Positions 63,106 through 64,000 of a stretch of 64,000 nt of DNA are shown piece after piece (position 1 is the first letter of the stretch; each line of letters begins with the position of its first letter). The position numbers and the translations under genes are program-made. The DNA is from Heloderma charlesbogerti (lineage: Eukaryota; Chordata; Lepidosauria; Squamata; Helodermatidae): NCBI GenBank assembly GCA_026122225.1, contig JANEZZ010001491.1, positions 722,501 to 786,500 on the forward strand, in the 5' to 3' direction. The notes under the pieces are model-generated. The model ran no database searches. It was given only the letters and a program-made list of their open reading frames with translations, and was not told the origin of the DNA.

Positions 63106-63531
63106 AAGGTGCAATCCTATCCAGATGCCCAACAGCCTCCAAACTCAGAGGCCGATTGGCGTCCTATGCAGAGCGGGAAGAGCATGGAGGCGATCTTCAC
63201 CTCCATGCTACTCCTGCTCTGCATTTTTGCCCGTCTAGTTAGGCCTCTGCAGAGGCGGAAGGAAGGAGGCTGGGGATAGCTCGTATCCCTGCTTCCCCAG
63301 TCCCCTGCACTCCCACAGAACCACTCCCTTTCCCTCCTCTCTGAGGTCGCCTTTGCAACCTCAGAGAAGCAGGTAGCACAGTTCTTTCCATGCTGGCTGC
63401 AAGGGGAAGGGGATGGGAAGCTCGGACTCCTGGGTCTGAGGTTGGAGTGCTGTCTCTGACCTCAAATCCAGGAATCCGAACTATCTTATGGCCCCCGATG
63501 CTGCCTAGGGGCCATAGGATTGCTCTCTTAA
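63106..63531. repeat. GC-rich dispersed element, copy 2 of 2
   Basis: Matches 30924-31350 in ends and in blocks such as GATGCCCAACAGCCTCCAAA, CTCCTGCTCTGCATTTTTGC and CATAGGATTGCTCTCTTA. The middle contains TCTCTGAGGTCGCC and AACCTCAGAGA as an inverted pair. Confidence 0.7.
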
Positions 63532-63784
63532 TATGCTAAAGATTGTATGGTTAGGTGCATTCATAATAATTCCTTTGAAGCTAGATTTCTTATGGTAAAG
63601 AGATTCCTCAACTGCAATTTCTTATAAGATTATATAGTCCAGACCTGCAGAATTTATTATTTATAAAGCATCTAAAAATGATAAAACAATTGCTGCCCCC
63701 ATGCTTACAATCTAATAGACACAATACAAAATGAAAAGGTGCTGAGGAAGAGACCTTTGTCACCTCAAGTGTAGGGATAGGTCA
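63532..63784. other. Unassigned AT-rich stretch
   Basis: No feature recognised. Confidence 0.4.
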
Positions 63785-63895
63785 TTAAAGGTGCAATCCT
63801 ATACATGTTTAGAACAGAAACAGAAACTGGCTGGGGCATGCTGGGAGTTGTAGGACTTATTTCTGTCTAAACAAGCACAAGATTGCACCCTAAGA
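63785..63895. mobile_element. Small palindromic element ('GGTGCAATCCTATACATG')
   Basis: GGTGCAATCCTATACATGTTTAG is mirrored by CTAAACAAGCACAAGATTGCACC; GGGAGTTGTAGGACTT lies inside. A half copy is at 31374-31440 (GAGTGCAATCCTATACATG, then CTACAACTCCCAGCATTCC). Probably a MITE. Confidence 0.65.
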
Positions 63896-64000
63896 CAATG
63901 GATAAATGTGTTTCCTGTCATTTCCAGCCAGACAGCCACACTGCACAGTTCACCTGTCTGAAATTCCCTCAGTGAATTGCTGGGAGAGTGAAAGCCTTGT

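Noticed and set aside
1..64000. Endogenous retrovirus or LTR element
   Set aside because: No paired long terminal repeats, primer-binding site or gag/pol/env remnant was noticed; all RT sequences are of LINE type.

Overview
The window is nuclear DNA of a vertebrate, very probably a squamate reptile (lizard or snake). It holds one recognisable host gene, seven 3' exons of LNPK (lunapark) on the minus strand with consensus splice sites. The rest is dense with transposable elements typical of squamates: a full-length BovB (RTE) LINE, CR1 and L2 LINEs, a Sauria-type tRNA SINE with a BovB-like tail, CORE/MIR-type SINEs, a tRNA-Ala-like SINE, and many non-autonomous hAT-like and fold-back elements. 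The species cannot be fixed from the sequence.

Layout. 1-38,080 is intergenic DNA downstream of LNPK. It contains SINE, CR1 and fold-back copies (0.4-4 kb), a CR1 with recognisable reverse transcriptase (8.2-9.9 kb), and a 4.65-kb BovB insertion (13.67-18.32 kb) interrupted by two related hAT-like elements. Further right are a 10 x 31-bp minisatellite (26.04-26.35 kb), an L2 3' end (26.7-27.1 kb), a CR1 fragment (31.4-32.1 kb) and many MITEs. 38,080-38,870 is the inferred LNPK 3' UTR. 38,871-55,923 carries the seven LNPK coding exons (906 nt, 301 residues plus stop), including the C4 zinc finger. 55,924-64,000 should be an upstream LNPK intron, because the N-terminal exons were not found. It holds an AT-rich repeat-poor block (56.1-57.0 kb) and a large L2 LINE (57.5-60.2 kb) in the same orientation as LNPK.

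LNPK encodes an ER membrane protein that stabilises three-way tubule junctions. In other vertebrates it lies beside EVX2 and the HOXD cluster, and the gene desert beyond its 3' end carries long-range HOXD enhancers. If synteny is conserved, the left 38 kb is part of that regulatory landscape. This is inference from synteny, since no HOX or EVX sequence is present here.

The clearest biological story is the nested BovB locus. BovB has an 11-bp target-site duplication (TSD). The two hAT-like insertions each have a perfect 8-bp TSD, and subtracting both leaves about 3.2 kb, the usual BovB length, with the reading frame continuous across both sites. I did not find a convincing new multi-gene system. 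The novelty candidates are the hairpin-rich hAT-like family, an unclassified fold-back family, the p53-half-site-like minisatellite, a 98%-identical inverted pair, and candidate conserved non-coding blocks.
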